From Acidobacteriaceae bacterium (GTDB lineage: Bacteria; Acidobacteriota; Terriglobia; Terriglobales; Acidobacteriaceae), in the NCBI GenBank assembly GCA_003152695.1, contig PMAT01000078.1, positions 1 through 49,046 of the forward strand: a stretch of 49,046 nt of DNA, written 5' to 3'. The position numbers and the translations under genes are program-made. The notes below the pieces were generated by a model that ran no database searches, was not told the origin of the DNA, and was given only the letters and a program-made list of their open reading frames with translations. This document shows, piece after piece, positions 1 through 9,169 of this stretch (its first letter is position 1; the number at the start of each line of letters is the position of its first letter).

Positions 1-319
1 CGACTACGCAGGACCGGACAACCACTCGCGGATAGCGCGGCTGCCGTATTGCCTTCCCCCTACACACCATAGAGTCGGCATCCTGAACTGCGACTTTTCG
101 AAGCTCAATCACCCCGCCCACCAATGCCTCTGTCTACGCTTCGGCGGCCACCTCACGATGACAACCGCAAGACTCGAGGCCAGGATGGATTCGCTACTTC
201 CTTTCCTGTAGGGCTCTTGCATCCCCTACAACATGCCGGTTTATCCCGGCGCACTCCGAGTTGCCCGTCATCCGCTAACAATCGAACTTAGTCGTTCGTA
301 GTGCCGTACTCAGCGGCCT
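1..319. other. No gene recognised at the window edge
   Basis: This stretch lies downstream of the hydrolase gene on the minus strand. I see no sustained reading frame with family character, no RNA gene and no convincing terminator. A gene starting outside the window could end here, but nothing in the frames supports one. Confidence 0.5.
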
Positions 320-1540
320 TCAGGAGTGCACGCCGAACCAGCCTCTGATTTGGTCGTAGACCGCTGGATGGCTGAGGAGATCCCAATGGTTCATGCCATA
401 TCCGATCCACTCGTGGAGGTCACTAAACTCCAATCTCATTCCGGGCTTCGAATGGCGTCCCAAGGCGCTGTTCACCGGTACGAGTCCGTCTCCCAATAGG
501 TCGAGGCTGGGATGCCCCGTTGCTTGTCGCTTGCTGGCGGCGATGGCGTAGCACTGCACCCCCAGGGGCAACGACAGAGGAGCGCGAAGGTCTTGTGCTG
601 ACGCGAAACGGTCGCGTCCTTTCCAGTCATCCTCAAGCACGTTGCCATGGCGCATATCGGTGATGCCGGCGCTGCGGATTCTTCCTAGACGGCCGAATGG
701 CGCAGAATAGGGGCTGATTTCCAAAGCGGTGTTCACCCAATTCCCCAACCGTTCAAGCGGCGCACCGTGGTGTGGCGTTCCCAGGAACACGAGTCGGCGC
801 AGAGACTGAGGCCAGTGATGGCCCGCCGCCGTACCGTAGTAGTAGGCACTCCGGGCCACCAGTCCTCCCATGCTGTGGCCGATGATCGCCAGTTCCTGCA
901 CCGGTGCGGGCCATTGTTCGAGAATCGTCTCGATGGAGTCAGCAAACAGACGCCCATTTTCAGAGACGTGCAAACCGGTGTTGTAGTGCAGATACAACGG
1001 CGTGTAGCCGAGATCGAAGGCCAGTGCCGCTCCGTGGTCGTGTCCTTTTCGATTCCATTGCAGGTCGTTCAGACAGAGACCGTGTGCCAGCAGGAGCAGC
1101 TTGCCGGTGGGCTGCGGTATGGTGGTCTGCAGGCCATTCCTTTCGATTTCAAGTGGCCGGCCCTGACAGCGCAGAGACATGGAAATCGCGAGCGGATTGT
1201 TCGTTCGGGCCAAATAGTCCCCGACGACACCGTTCAGAGCGGCCACCACGGCCTCGTGTCTCGGTGACAACTTCCTCTCGTTTGCCGGCGACGCTGGCGG
1301 CACCAATACGCTGAGACCACGATCGACCAATCTGGTGACCCCGCGAATGTTGCTATAGACCAGCGTGGCAATGCCGGCCGCGAATCCTTGTGCCGACGGC
1401 GGTCCCAGACCGCGAGACGGAAACGCAATCTGACGGTGTACAGCCTCCACCACGTCAGTCAATCCCGCGATGGCGTCAGTCGCTAAGCGACCGAACCCTA
1501 CCAGGGCGGCAGAATAATCAACAGTAGACGCCTTAGTCAT
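320..1540 (-). CDS. Lipase-like alpha/beta hydrolase
   Basis: Predicted serine hydrolase of the alpha/beta fold, probably acting on an ester or lipid. Visible elements: an oxyanion-hole type LLLAHGL stretch, the nucleophile elbow GHSMGG (Ser about residue 223 from this start), LGTPHHGAPL after it (typical of PGAP1/lipase-like hydrolases), an acidic DLLGDGLVPV segment and a C-terminal His in HWDLLSHP, giving a complete triad. The N-terminal ~120 residues are helical and family-like. The start is uncertain: ATG at 1540 (MTKAST) fits the family N-terminus as I know it, while an in-frame ATG at 1576 adds 12 residues; neither has a clear ribosome binding site. It is monocistronic and its substrate cannot be inferred. 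Confidence 0.8.
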   Translation of the reverse strand: MTKASTVDYSAALVGFGRLATDAIAGLTDVVEAVHRQIAFPSRGLGPPSAQGFAAGIATLVYSNIRGVTRLVDRGLSVLVPPASPANERKLSPRHEAVVAALNGVVGDYLARTNNPLAISMSLRCQGRPLEIERNGLQTTIPQPTGKLLLLAHGLCLNDLQWNRKGHDHGAALAFDLGYTPLYLHYNTGLHVSENGRLFADSIETILEQWPAPVQELAIIGHSMGGLVARSAYYYGTAAGHHWPQSLRRLVFLGTPHHGAPLERLGNWVNTALEISPYSAPFGRLGRIRSAGITDMRHGNVLEDDWKGRDRFASAQDLRAPLSLPLGVQCYAIAASKRQATGHPSLDLLGDGLVPVNSALGRHSKPGMRLEFSDLHEWIGYGMNHWDLLSHPAVYDQIRGWFGVHS

Positions 1541-2004
1541 AGCTACTTTGCCAATCAGGGGCCGGATTGCAATCATCAGTAAAATTGCTGCAATGCAGCA
1601 TACAGCTTGGTCTGTCTGGCTGTCAACGAGATTCCGGGCCTGTTGTCGGCAAAGCGGAAGTAGTCCATCTATCCGAACAGGTTCCGGGACCGGCGCTACA
1701 GGCAGTCCTCGATTACCGATGAGAAATCGTCAACTGGTACGTAATCGCGGCAAGTCCGATGACGGTGGCCGGATGAGGCCCGTTCCGGCATTACGTGCGA
1801 GTTGGCCTGTTATCACTCGCTAGCGTACTAAGCATGGAATCCTCCTATAAGCGTCCTGAGGCGACCGTCGTTTCCCCGCTCACGCGAAAGCGATTTTTCA
1901 CCAACTGATCAAGGCAGGTAGCTTCTCCCAATTTCCGGCTAATTGACCATCGGTCAACTGGGAGAAGTCGGCAGCTGGTTGCTCAATCAAACCCTTGATA
2001 TAGA
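1541..2004. other. Gene-free interval with an inverted repeat
   Basis: No coding frame with family character is visible between the hydrolase and the broken pentapeptide gene. The only notable element is the nested inverted repeat at 1922-1967, listed separately. Confidence 0.4.
1922..1967. repeat. Nested inverted repeat (9-bp outer stem, 6-bp inner stem)
   Basis: CTTCTCCCA (1922-1930) is the exact reverse complement of TGGGAGAAG (1959-1967). Inside lies a second perfect hairpin, TTGACC (1943-1948), ATC, GGTCAA (1952-1957). There is no T-run on either side, so it is not a standard intrinsic terminator. It sits about 40 bp upstream of the pentapeptide pseudogene and could be an operator pair, an attenuator or a structured RNA. 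Confidence 0.6.
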
Positions 2005-2381
2005 ATGCTCGTCGAGGTCGCAAGAAGGGCGGTCCTTATGTCGGAGCAAGAGAGTAGCAAGGATGAATCCAAACCCCGTTCTGTCTCGCGGCGCGTCATC
2101 AATGACGTGATGATTCTGCAACTCGTAGAAGGTGCAGAACCTTTCGAGAAGGGGCAGACCTGGTCGCGGCAAATCTTTGCCAGTCTAGCTTCCGCGACGC
2201 GAACCTGCGCGGTACCAATCTGCTGGGCGCCAATCTGTCAGAGGCGACACTGCTGGGCGCCGATCTAAGCGGCGCAAAGTACGCCACTCGAGAACAATTC
2301 GAGACGGCCATAGTGGACCAGGCGACTGTGATGCCAGATTTTCCGGAAACTCCAATCGGCAGGCCCGAGAAGTTCGCCTAG
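2005..2381 (+). pseudogene. Frameshifted pentapeptide-repeat protein
   Basis: The 3' half, read in the frame ending at TAG 2379-2381, encodes clear pentapeptide repeats: GADLVAANL, FRDANL, RGTNL, LGANL, SEATL, LGADL, then a short tail. This frame is open only from 2106 and has no start codon. The frame starting at 2005 carries an N-terminal segment ending MILQLVEGAEPFEKG, which resembles the leader of such proteins but runs past the repeats in the wrong frame. A frameshift or small deletion around 2140-2170 would join them. Pentapeptide proteins form right-handed beta helices of varied function. I read this as a decayed gene; a sequencing error is the alternative. Confidence 0.6.
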
Positions 2382-2382
2382 G

Positions 2383-2556
2383 CTACTCCACCGCGAACTC
2401 GAACTCATACCGTTCCCTGCCCACCGGCACCGTCACCTTCACTTCTCGCGCAGCAGGCGGATGACGGGCAATACGGAAGTTGAATGTCAGTTGGCGATAA
2501 CAGGGCTTTGCGTGAGTTGATGTCTGCAACTCCCGGTTCGTCGGCTCGACGGACAT
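2383..2556 (-). CDS. Small ORF, 57 aa, or remnant of a C-terminus
   Basis: ATG at 2556 opens a 57-codon frame ending at 2383, preceded by GGGAAA about 8 bases upstream. The product is rich in alternating hydrophobic/charged residues (QLTFNFRIA, VKVTVPVGRERYEFEF), which looks like real beta-strand protein. It ends two bases from the end of the convergent pentapeptide pseudogene. I do not recognise the family; it may be the tail of a decayed larger gene. Confidence 0.35.
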   Translation of the reverse strand: MSVEPTNRELQTSTHAKPCYRQLTFNFRIARHPPAAREVKVTVPVGRERYEFEFAVE

Positions 2557-2893
2557 GGCGTTTTTCCCAATTCTTCGGATACTTGGCGTGAAATCGCCAT
2601 ATAGTACGTAATTCTGGCCACGGCTCGCAGCCGCCCTACGGTGGGCGACCTGCCACCGTCAGAGCTGTATGTGCCAGGACGAACTCCCATTGACGCGGGC
2701 CAGAAGTCCGGTTGGGGGAAATGTCGCGTTTCTAGATGCCACGGGCAGTCCGATCTCCTCGAAGCCGGTTGCTGGCCCCCGTCGCGGCAGCAGACCAGAG
2801 GTCCGCAAATGATGGTGGGGTGCTCCGGAGGTTTTCATGGCTTGAGGGCAAACAGTTTAACCAATCGTGAAAAGGGCCACTCATGAGCTTCTA
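2557..2893. other. Gene-free interval
   Basis: Short frames here have no recognisable content, and I see no strong hairpin or promoter. It lies upstream of the 57-codon ORF and downstream of ackA, both on the minus strand. Confidence 0.4.
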
Positions 2894-4072
2894 CTATTCA
2901 TTGAGCCGCATCAACGTGCGACAATGCCTGGCAATCTGGAAGTCTTCCTGGCTCGGAACAATCCGAACGCGAACTCTGCTGTTGGCTGACGAGATCTCGC
3001 CGCCATTTGATCGGTTGATTGCATCGTCAATCACAATCCCCAGGAACCCAAGTTGATGGCAGACGTCGCGGCGAACTCGAATGCTGTGCTCGCCGATACC
3101 TCCGGCGAAGACCAGCATATCGAGGCCGCCCAGCACGGCAGTATAGGCCGCGATCACTTTGCGAATCGATGTGCAAAAGATTTCGATTGCGAGTTGTGCC
3201 GGCTGATCTCCTTTTTCGGCCGCGGCTTCGAGGCCGCGCATGTCTGCAGTGCCATCCGACAGCGCGGTCAGGCCTGAACTCTTGTTCAAAAGCTTCTCAA
3301 GCGAATCGACATTCATCTGCTTGGCACGCAGAAGATAAAGGAGCACGCCTGGATCAATATCTCCGGTTCGTGTTGCCATCGGAATCCCCCCCGTGGGGGT
3401 AAGACCCATGCTGGTATCGACGGACTTCCCTTCGTTCACTGCGGCGAGGCTGGCGCCATTGCCGAGGTGGGCCATGATGGTTCGACTGGCGAGACCACGA
3501 CCAAGTTGATAAACGACGGACTCATAAGAGAGCCCATGAAATCCGTAGCGGCGAATGCCTTCGTCAAACAGAGGGCGAGGCAGAGGAAACCTCGAGGCCG
3601 CTTCGGGCAGGTTCTTATGAAAAGCCGTGTCGAAGCACGCAAACTGCTGAACCCCGGGGTAGGACTTCTCAGTTCTCTCGATGAGCTGAAGCGCCACAGG
3701 AATGTGGATGGGTGCGAAGTGAACACAGGCCCTCAACTCCTCCAGTATGGCTGGCGTAATCGGCTGATGTGTCAGGAGGCGAGGTCCTCCATGTACGACA
3801 CGATGGCCAATCGCGCTTGGCTTGCTGGGTGAAAGCTCCGTCAGCCATCGAGCTGCGTGATCGAGAGCATCCCCCTCTGACTTGAAGCTGAGATTTTCGG
3901 AACGGAGTACACGGCGATCGGCGTTCTTGAGTTCGATCTTTCCCGCGGACCGCCCGATACCGTCGGCCAACCCATCGAGCAGAAGGCGTTCTTCCCCATT
4001 ACGCTCTTCATAAAGACCAAACTTCAGGGATGACGACCCGGTGTTGATAACCAGTATTGATTTTTCGAACAC
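2894..4072 (-). CDS. ackA: Acetate kinase
   Basis: Interconverts acetyl phosphate + ADP and acetate + ATP in the cytoplasm. The 392 residues match the usual length (~400). Visible family signatures: NTGSSSLKF at the N-terminus (phosphate binding), HRVVHGG, FDTAFH, HLGNGAS, GLTPTGG...TRTGDIDPG, and FAGGIGEHS near the C-terminus. Translation starts at GTG 4070-4072; no stronger start is seen. The gene is divergent from phosphoketolase across a 261-bp intergenic region. Since phosphoketolase makes acetyl phosphate, the pair forms a direct substrate-level phosphorylation route, and no pta is needed or seen here. Confidence 0.97.
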   Translation of the reverse strand: MFEKSILVINTGSSSLKFGLYEERNGEERLLLDGLADGIGRSAGKIELKNADRRVLRSENLSFKSEGDALDHAARWLTELSPSKPSAIGHRVVHGGPRLLTHQPITPAILEELRACVHFAPIHIPVALQLIERTEKSYPGVQQFACFDTAFHKNLPEAASRFPLPRPLFDEGIRRYGFHGLSYESVVYQLGRGLASRTIMAHLGNGASLAAVNEGKSVDTSMGLTPTGGIPMATRTGDIDPGVLLYLLRAKQMNVDSLEKLLNKSSGLTALSDGTADMRGLEAAAEKGDQPAQLAIEIFCTSIRKVIAAYTAVLGGLDMLVFAGGIGEHSIRVRRDVCHQLGFLGIVIDDAINRSNGGEISSANSRVRVRIVPSQEDFQIARHCRTLMRLNE

Positions 4073-4170
4073 GGCACGGACCCGCTTTCTCGACGGCTGA
4101 TGTCTTTGTGCTCCACTGTACCGTATCCGCCCAGCTGAGTTGCATCCTAGAGTGTAGGGATTTAACAGAA

Positions 4171-4181
4171 CCGTAATACGG
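4171..4181. promoter_or_regulatory. Palindrome in the ackA/xfp divergent promoter region
   Basis: CCGTAATACGG is a perfect 11-bp palindrome about 100 bp upstream of ackA and 150 bp upstream of xfp. A position between two divergent, functionally linked genes is where a shared operator would lie. A short direct repeat (CAGCACCTAA) follows at about 4239-4262. No regulator gene is adjacent, so operator function is inference. Confidence 0.35.
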
Positions 4182-4333
4182 AATCGCTAAGTTTAGATCA
4201 GTCGAGGTGACTCTGCTTTCCAGAGGCGCACGGCGATCGCCAGCACCTAATACCCAGCACCTAACCCATAGTCATGCACATCAAAGCAGGAAGAAAACGC
4301 GCGAGCGCAGTTTTTGGAGAAGAGACAAACGAT

Positions 4334-6766
4334 ATGCCAGCGAAAAAGAGCAGCGCCCCGAAGCCGACCACCGCCAAGCAACTCCTTACGACCCAGGAGG
4401 CGAACAAAATCGATGCTTATTGGCGCGCCTGTAACTATCTCTGCGCCGGCATGATCTACCTGCGTGACAATCCGCTGCTCAGAGAGCCGCTCGTGCCGGA
4501 ACACTTCAAGAATCGTTTGCTGGGACACTGGGGCTCTGATCCCGGACAAACTTTCATCTGGGTCCACCTAAATCGCGTCATTCGAAAATTTGATCTGGAC
4601 ATGATCTACATCTCCGGTCCCGGTCACGGCGCTCCGGCTGTGCTTTCAAACTGCTACCTCGAAGGAACCTACTCCGAGGTCTATCCCGAGAAGAGTCAGG
4701 ATGAAGCCGGCATGTTGAAACTCTTCCGGGCATTCTCGTTTCCCGGACAACTGGGGAGCCATTGCACACCGGAAGTTCCAGGATCGATCCATGAGGGCGG
4801 CGAGCTTGGCTATAGCATCTCGCACGCCTTCGGAGCGGCATTCGATAATCCCGATCTCATCGTTAGCGTGGTGGTAGGAGACGGCGAATCCGAAACCGGC
4901 CCCCTCGCCACCTCATGGCACTCCAATAAGTTCCTAAATCCGATTCGTGATGGCGCGGTGCTGCCGATCCTCCATCTGAACGGATACAAGATCGCAAATC
5001 CTACGATTCTGGCTCGTATTTCTCCGCAAGAGCTCGACCAACTACTCAGGGGCTACGGTTGGACTCCGCACGTGGTTGAGGGGGACGATCCGCGCCTGAT
5101 GCATCAGCAAATGGCGGCGACGGTCGAAAGCTGCGTGCAGGAGATTCGCTCGATTCAGCAGGAGGCGCGCCGTTCAGGGAAACCCGATCGGCCGCGCTGG
5201 CCGATGATCGTCCTACGCTCACCCAAGGGGTGGAGCGGACCAAAAGAAGTCGACGGACATAGAGTAGAAAATTTCTGGCGCGCACACCAGGTGCCGGTCC
5301 TGGACGTGCAGACCAATCCCGAACATCTGCGGATCGTTGAGCAGTGGATGCGGAGCTATCAGCCGGAAAAACTCTTCGACAAAAATGGCACACTGATGCC
5401 TGAGCTGCGCAATCTGCCTCCGTCAGGCGAACGACGGATGAGCGCCAATCCTCACGCTAACGGAGGGAAGCTGCGGAAGGCCCTGGATCTTCCTGACTTC
5501 CGCGACTACGCATTTCCGATTGACAGCCCCGGATCCAAGGAAGTGTCACCTACCGAGATGCTGGGGAAGTTTCTTCGTGACGTTATGCGGCGCAACATGA
5601 CTAGCTTTCGGGTCTTCAGCCCAGATGAAAATGCGTCCAATCGGCTGCAGGACATCTATGACGCGACCTACAAGACGTGGCTCGCTGCGATCAAACCTGA
5701 GGACGCCGACGGCACAGATATAGCACCTGATGGACGCGTAATGGAAATGCTCAGTGAGCACACGCTCGAAGGCTGGCTGGAGGGTTATCTGCTTACCGGC
5801 CGGCATGGGCTCTTCAATACCTACGAGGCATTCGCGCACATCATCGACTCGATGTACAACCAGTACGCCAAGTGGCTCGAGAAATCCAAGCTTGAGCTCG
5901 ACTGGCGAGCTCCCGTGTCCTCGCTGAACCTCCTCCTTTCCTCGCTGGTATGGAGACAGGACCACAACGGTTTTACCCACGAGGACCCCGGCTTCCTGGA
6001 TGTCGTGAGCAACAAGAGTGCGGAAATAACCCGTATTTATCTGCCGCCTGATGCAAACTGCCTGCTCAGTGTGGCCGACCATTGCCTGCGAAGCGTGGAC
6101 TATGTAAACGTAATCGTCTCCGATAAGCAACCGCACCTGGTCTACCTGGATATGGACGCCGCTGTGGTTCACTGCACTGAAGGTATCGGGATCTGGGACT
6201 GGGCCAGCAACGACAACGGCGTTGAACCGGATGTAGTCGTCGCAAGTGCAGGTGACATCATCACCGAAGAGGCGCTGGCGGCCGTCGCAATCCTGCGGAC
6301 CAAGCTGCCGGATCTCAAGGTGCGTTTTGTAAATGTGGTGGATCTCTATCGGCTGGTGCCCGAGAGCGAACATCCTCATGGACTTTCCGATCGTGACTTC
6401 GATTCGCTGTTTACCAAGAATAAGCCCGTAATCTTCAACTTCCACGGATACCCTTGGCTGGTCCATAAGTTCACCTACCGTCGGGCGAATCACGACAATT
6501 TTCATGTGCGAGGCTACAAGGAAAAGGGCAACATCAACACTCCCCTGGAACTCGCCATACGCAATCAGGTTGATCGGTTTGATTTGGCGATTGACGTCAT
6601 CGACCGAGTTCCCCGCTTGCAGGCTCAGGCCGCCCATCTCAAAGAATGGTTGAAAACCCAGATTATCGAGAGTATTAACTTTGCTTACAGAGAAGGTATT
6701 GATAAGCCTGAAATACGCAACTGGAGATGGCCCTTCCCACAAACGGTTCCTCAACAAAACGCGTGA
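4334..6766 (+). CDS. xfp: Phosphoketolase (xylulose-5-P/fructose-6-P)
   Basis: Thiamine-diphosphate enzyme that cleaves xylulose-5-phosphate (and often fructose-6-phosphate) with phosphate to acetyl phosphate plus glyceraldehyde-3-P or erythrose-4-P. Visible motifs: GPGHGAP, the conserved [20 protein letters not shown] stretch, the ThDP/Mg segment [13 protein letters not shown] followed by SWHSN, and the C-terminal FNFHGYP region. Length ~810 aa matches the family. I chose ATG 4334 (MPAKKS) because a purine-rich GGAGAAGAG lies upstream; the in-frame ATG at 4274 adds 20 residues without a ribosome site. Divergent from ackA, implying co-regulation of a bifid-shunt-type pathway. Whether the substrate is X5P, F6P or both cannot be read from sequence. 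Confidence 0.97.
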   Translation: MPAKKSSAPKPTTAKQLLTTQEANKIDAYWRACNYLCAGMIYLRDNPLLREPLVPEHFKNRLLGHWGSDPGQTFIWVHLNRVIRKFDLDMIYISGPGHGAPAVLSNCYLEGTYSEVYPEKSQDEAGMLKLFRAFSFPGQLGSHCTPEVPGSIHEGGELGYSISHAFGAAFDNPDLIVSVVVGDGESETGPLATSWHSNKFLNPIRDGAVLPILHLNGYKIANPTILARISPQELDQLLRGYGWTPHVVEGDDPRLMHQQMAATVESCVQEIRSIQQEARRSGKPDRPRWPMIVLRSPKGWSGPKEVDGHRVENFWRAHQVPVLDVQTNPEHLRIVEQWMRSYQPEKLFDKNGTLMPELRNLPPSGERRMSANPHANGGKLRKALDLPDFRDYAFPIDSPGSKEVSPTEMLGKFLRDVMRRNMTSFRVFSPDENASNRLQDIYDATYKTWLAAIKPEDADGTDIAPDGRVMEMLSEHTLEGWLEGYLLTGRHGLFNTYEAFAHIIDSMYNQYAKWLEKSKLELDWRAPVSSLNLLLSSLVWRQDHNGFTHEDPGFLDVVSNKSAEITRIYLPPDANCLLSVADHCLRSVDYVNVIVSDKQPHLVYLDMDAAVVHCTEGIGIWDWASNDNGVEPDVVVASAGDIITEEALAAVAILRTKLPDLKVRFVNVVDLYRLVPESEHPHGLSDRDFDSLFTKNKPVIFNFHGYPWLVHKFTYRRANHDNFHVRGYKEKGNINTPLELAIRNQVDRFDLAIDVIDRVPRLQAQAAHLKEWLKTQIIESINFAYREGIDKPEIRNWRWPFPQTVPQQNA

Positions 6767-6780
6767 AGTTTTGTAGTGGG

Positions 6781-6843
6781 CCTCCAGTAATCAGTGGAGG
6801 GTTGTACAGGGAGGCCCGACTCGCCGCAGCGTTTGGACGCTGC
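6781..6843. terminator. Tandem hairpins between convergent genes
   Basis: Two perfect hairpins lie just after xfp: CCTCCA (6781-6786) with TGGAGG (6795-6800), and GCAGCG (6826-6831) with CGCTGC (6838-6843). The genes on either side converge here. There is no clear T-run, so this is a candidate bidirectional terminator only. Confidence 0.4.
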
Positions 6844-6853
6844 GCCGACGAGG

Positions 6854-7045
6854 TCAATCTGTTCTAATTCCAAGTACAAGATCAAGGCCCGCAGCATCGC
6901 CGAACGCTCGGAAGTCGCGGTCTCGCGTGAGTAGGGAAATATTTTTGTCGATACAGGTCTGGGCGATCAATGCGTCGCCGAGACGCGCTTTGCCCCCCTT
7001 TGCTATTGCCTTCGGGACTATGTATTTGTTGAAATATACCATCAT
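6854..7045 (-). pseudogene. C-terminal half of a PIN-domain (VapC-like) toxin
   Basis: The 63-codon frame contains KARLGDALIAQTCIDKNISL followed by LTRDRDF, the second half of a PIN domain with two of the acidic residues. The first ~65 residues of a normal ~130-residue PIN protein, including the N-terminal catalytic Asp, are missing. Its ATG overlaps the stop of the upstream gene (ATGA at 7042-7045), so it may still be translated. With no N-terminal Asp it should be inactive as a nuclease. Confidence 0.6.
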
Positions 7046-7539
7046 TCTTGCGAGCCGATCAGATCAATCATCACCTTCATAACATGCTCACAAGCTTCTT
7101 CGGGGTTCATTAAATCGTTACCACCACGGGAGCTGAGCACGGCAACACGATTGTCTGGCGTGACGCGAAATTGCAAGATGTAAGCACCAATATTGCGACC
7201 AGAACAGCGGATACCGCCCGCTTCCTTAGCCCAGAAAAGGTCCGTATATGTTCGGATGGGTAAAATCCCAGGAAAGCTCACTGAGACCCGCACACCGCTG
7301 CCGAACGAACTGGTAGAGCCAGTTAATCCCAACTCTGGAAGGAACTGAACAGAGATTCGCAGTTTCTCTTGCAACTCCCTCCAGAACTTCTGGCTGTCCT
7401 TTTCAATGATTAGGGAAGCAAAAGTAACAATTGGCCGCTGTCTGACTTCTTCCTTCGCAGAAGCTGATCCCTGCTCCGTTTGCTCCGTCTTCTCCGTCTT
7501 CTTCTTCTTCATCCATTCTGGTATCAGGGGATCATTCAT
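7042..7539 (-). CDS. Hypothetical protein, 165 aa
   Basis: No family recognised. The N-terminus is highly charged (runs of Lys/Glu/Thr over residues 10-35, probably disordered), then a mixed alpha/beta region ending in a helix (EEACEHVMKVMIDLIGS). No signal peptide, membrane segment or obvious catalytic motif. It overlaps the transposase tail upstream by 8 bp and the PIN fragment downstream by 4 bp, so all three may share a transcript. That arrangement would fit a passenger gene of an old IS1595-type element, which is inference. Confidence 0.6.
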   Translation of the reverse strand: MNDPLIPEWMKKKKTEKTEQTEQGSASAKEEVRQRPIVTFASLIIEKDSQKFWRELQEKLRISVQFLPELGLTGSTSSFGSGVRVSVSFPGILPIRTYTDLFWAKEAGGIRCSGRNIGAYILQFRVTPDNRVAVLSSRGGNDLMNPEEACEHVMKVMIDLIGSQE

Positions 7540-7810
7540 TATTTAGAAGTGCCTCCATCTGTGCTTGCGGTTTCGGCAGATACGGCGGATTCTCGACCGA
7601 CTCCCGATATTCGATCCGCTTTCCGTCAATCTGCTTGATCGCCCGCGCTACCCGCTGGCCGTCATCCATCTTACGAGTGTTCCAGCGGAACTGAAACTCA
7701 TTCAAGTAATTCGGCAGGTCAGTACCTCGACACCCGCGGGCGAAGCCCAGTATAGTTGCCTCCTGTCTCCAGCCACCAGCGCGAAGACGTCCTACGCGTC
7801 CCTTACACAC
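7532..7810 (-). pseudogene. C-terminal fragment of an IS1595-family (ISXO2-like) transposase
   Basis: The segment LPNYLNEFQFRWNTRK followed by GKRIEYRES is the characteristic C-terminal end of ISXO2-like DDE transposases. Everything upstream of it, including the zinc ribbon and catalytic residues, is missing. Upstream of the homologous part the frame runs through the 45-bp dispersed repeat at 7725-7769, so the gene was broken exactly at that repeat. No terminal inverted repeats are visible. Confidence 0.65.
7725..7769. repeat. 45-bp dispersed repeat, copy 1
   Basis: Matches 16515-16559 at 44 of 45 positions in the same orientation, and shares a 16-bp core with 25266-25281. It contains the small palindrome GGGCGAAGCCC. 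Copy 1 marks the point where transposase homology stops. Confidence 0.85.
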
Positions 7811-7999
7811 ACCTCATCCTAGAGTGCATCCGTGGAATGGCTGGCACGGGTAAAGGTCGCATCTGACGGCTTTCCGCGCCACAGCGAAGCCTTGGGTTTC
7901 TTGCGGTTGAGATTCTGAAAGCGATTGCAATTTCGTGCATGGCCCTCGACACATGAGGGGCAGAGTAAGGTCAAAGCCCACCGAACGGATACGGCCCGG

Positions 8000-9163
8000 T
8001 CAGCGCGCTTCTCCATAAACGGCAGAGGCAGGCAGCGGATTGTCGGCACATCTGCTTTTCGGTTCAGCGGCCCACAGATAGCAAGCCAGCCATGCTGTTG
8101 TTGTCCAGACATATAGCGCGGAGTTCAGTTGGACTTGGAAGAAAAGTTCGCCTGTCGCAACTACGGACGCAGCAGCTAGGCAGCCGAGCGCAACGCGATG
8201 TCGGCCAAGGTAGAACAAGGCGAGAAGCGCCGGCACCGCCAGAACCTCGTCGGTTGTCCAACATCGGGGAGCCACAAATAGCGAGACCAGCAGGAGCAGG
8301 TAGCCCTCATAGCCTGCCCATTCCCACTCGCTGCGGTGCTGCAGGTAGTACCACGCCGCCCAGAGGCACGCCAGCGCGGCTGGCACCAGTTGCAACCACG
8401 GCCATGAGGGATGAATGGCCAGCCGTAGCAGGGCGCTTGGCGTTGGCATGAAGATGTTGTCGAGATGCGCGCCGCGTATCGCGGTAAAGTAGTCACCCCA
8501 TACCGTGGGGCGCACCACCAAGGCAACCGCGCAAGCGACCAATATCCCTGTGACCATACCAAGCATGATGCGCGCCTGCTTCCGGTGGATCGTCCAGAGC
8601 AGCATAGCCACACCGAACGGCAGAAGCAGATGGGGTTTGATGGCGCATACCGACAAGGCAATACCTGCGGTGAATGGACGGCTCTTGTAAAGCAGTAGGA
8701 ACAGCACCAGTCCAATGAGCATGAACGCCACTATTTGCCCGGCAGCTAGACAAATCAGGATTGGCGCAAACGTATAACCAAGCAAGTGTATTCGGTTCTC
8801 GGGATTGCCATTAATCATCCGTATCACATGCACCGACATGACAATGCAGCTCACCATAAGGAAAATCCACAGGCCGTTCGCCATCCGGGCGGTGAGGACG
8901 CCAAGCGGCATTATCAGTGGCAGGGCAAATGGAGGAATGTACAAAACCGGCGCCTCCTGATGAACATAGCCCTCCGAGCGTGCAAGCAGGGTCACGGCTG
9001 TTACGTCGTAGGGATTGGCGCCCTTGTCAAGCAGTTGACCAGACGCCCAGTAGTCAATAAAGTCGCGGTTGGCCGCCCTGCTGCTGGACACAATAAAGGA
9101 CAAAGTAAATGAGAGCATGGCAATAAAAACGAAGAGTGCGACATATTCACGTTTGCTGGACAC
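8000..9163 (-). CDS. GT87-type (DUF2029) membrane glycosyltransferase
   Basis: Polytopic inner-membrane protein of about 387 residues with roughly ten hydrophobic helices. The early periplasmic-loop motif RDFIDYWASGQLLDKGANPYD-like (Asp-rich, with the Tyr/Trp pattern) is typical of GT87 polyprenyl-phosphate-sugar dependent mannosyltransferase-like enzymes. I chose GTG 9161-9163 because AAAGGAGG lies just upstream (a short 3-base spacing); the frame extends to 9325 only because it runs into the remnant of an unrelated nuclease gene. It lies downstream of the CDP-deoxysugar operon on the same strand and may use or transfer its product, but a 365-bp gap with a pseudogene separates them. Confidence 0.8.
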   Translation of the reverse strand: MSSKREYVALFVFIAMLSFTLSFIVSSSRAANRDFIDYWASGQLLDKGANPYDVTAVTLLARSEGYVHQEAPVLYIPPFALPLIMPLGVLTARMANGLWIFLMVSCIVMSVHVIRMINGNPENRIHLLGYTFAPILICLAAGQIVAFMLIGLVLFLLLYKSRPFTAGIALSVCAIKPHLLLPFGVAMLLWTIHRKQARIMLGMVTGILVACAVALVVRPTVWGDYFTAIRGAHLDNIFMPTPSALLRLAIHPSWPWLQLVPAALACLWAAWYYLQHRSEWEWAGYEGYLLLLVSLFVAPRCWTTDEVLAVPALLALFYLGRHRVALGCLAAASVVATGELFFQVQLNSALYVWTTTAWLACYLWAAEPKSRCADNPLPASAVYGEAR

Positions 9164-9169
9164 AAGCCT

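Noticed and set aside
5546-6757. 403-codon frame on the minus strand opposite phosphoketolase
   Set aside because: It mirrors a strongly conserved gene with full motifs on the plus strand; the antisense product has no family pattern. Typical GC-driven shadow.
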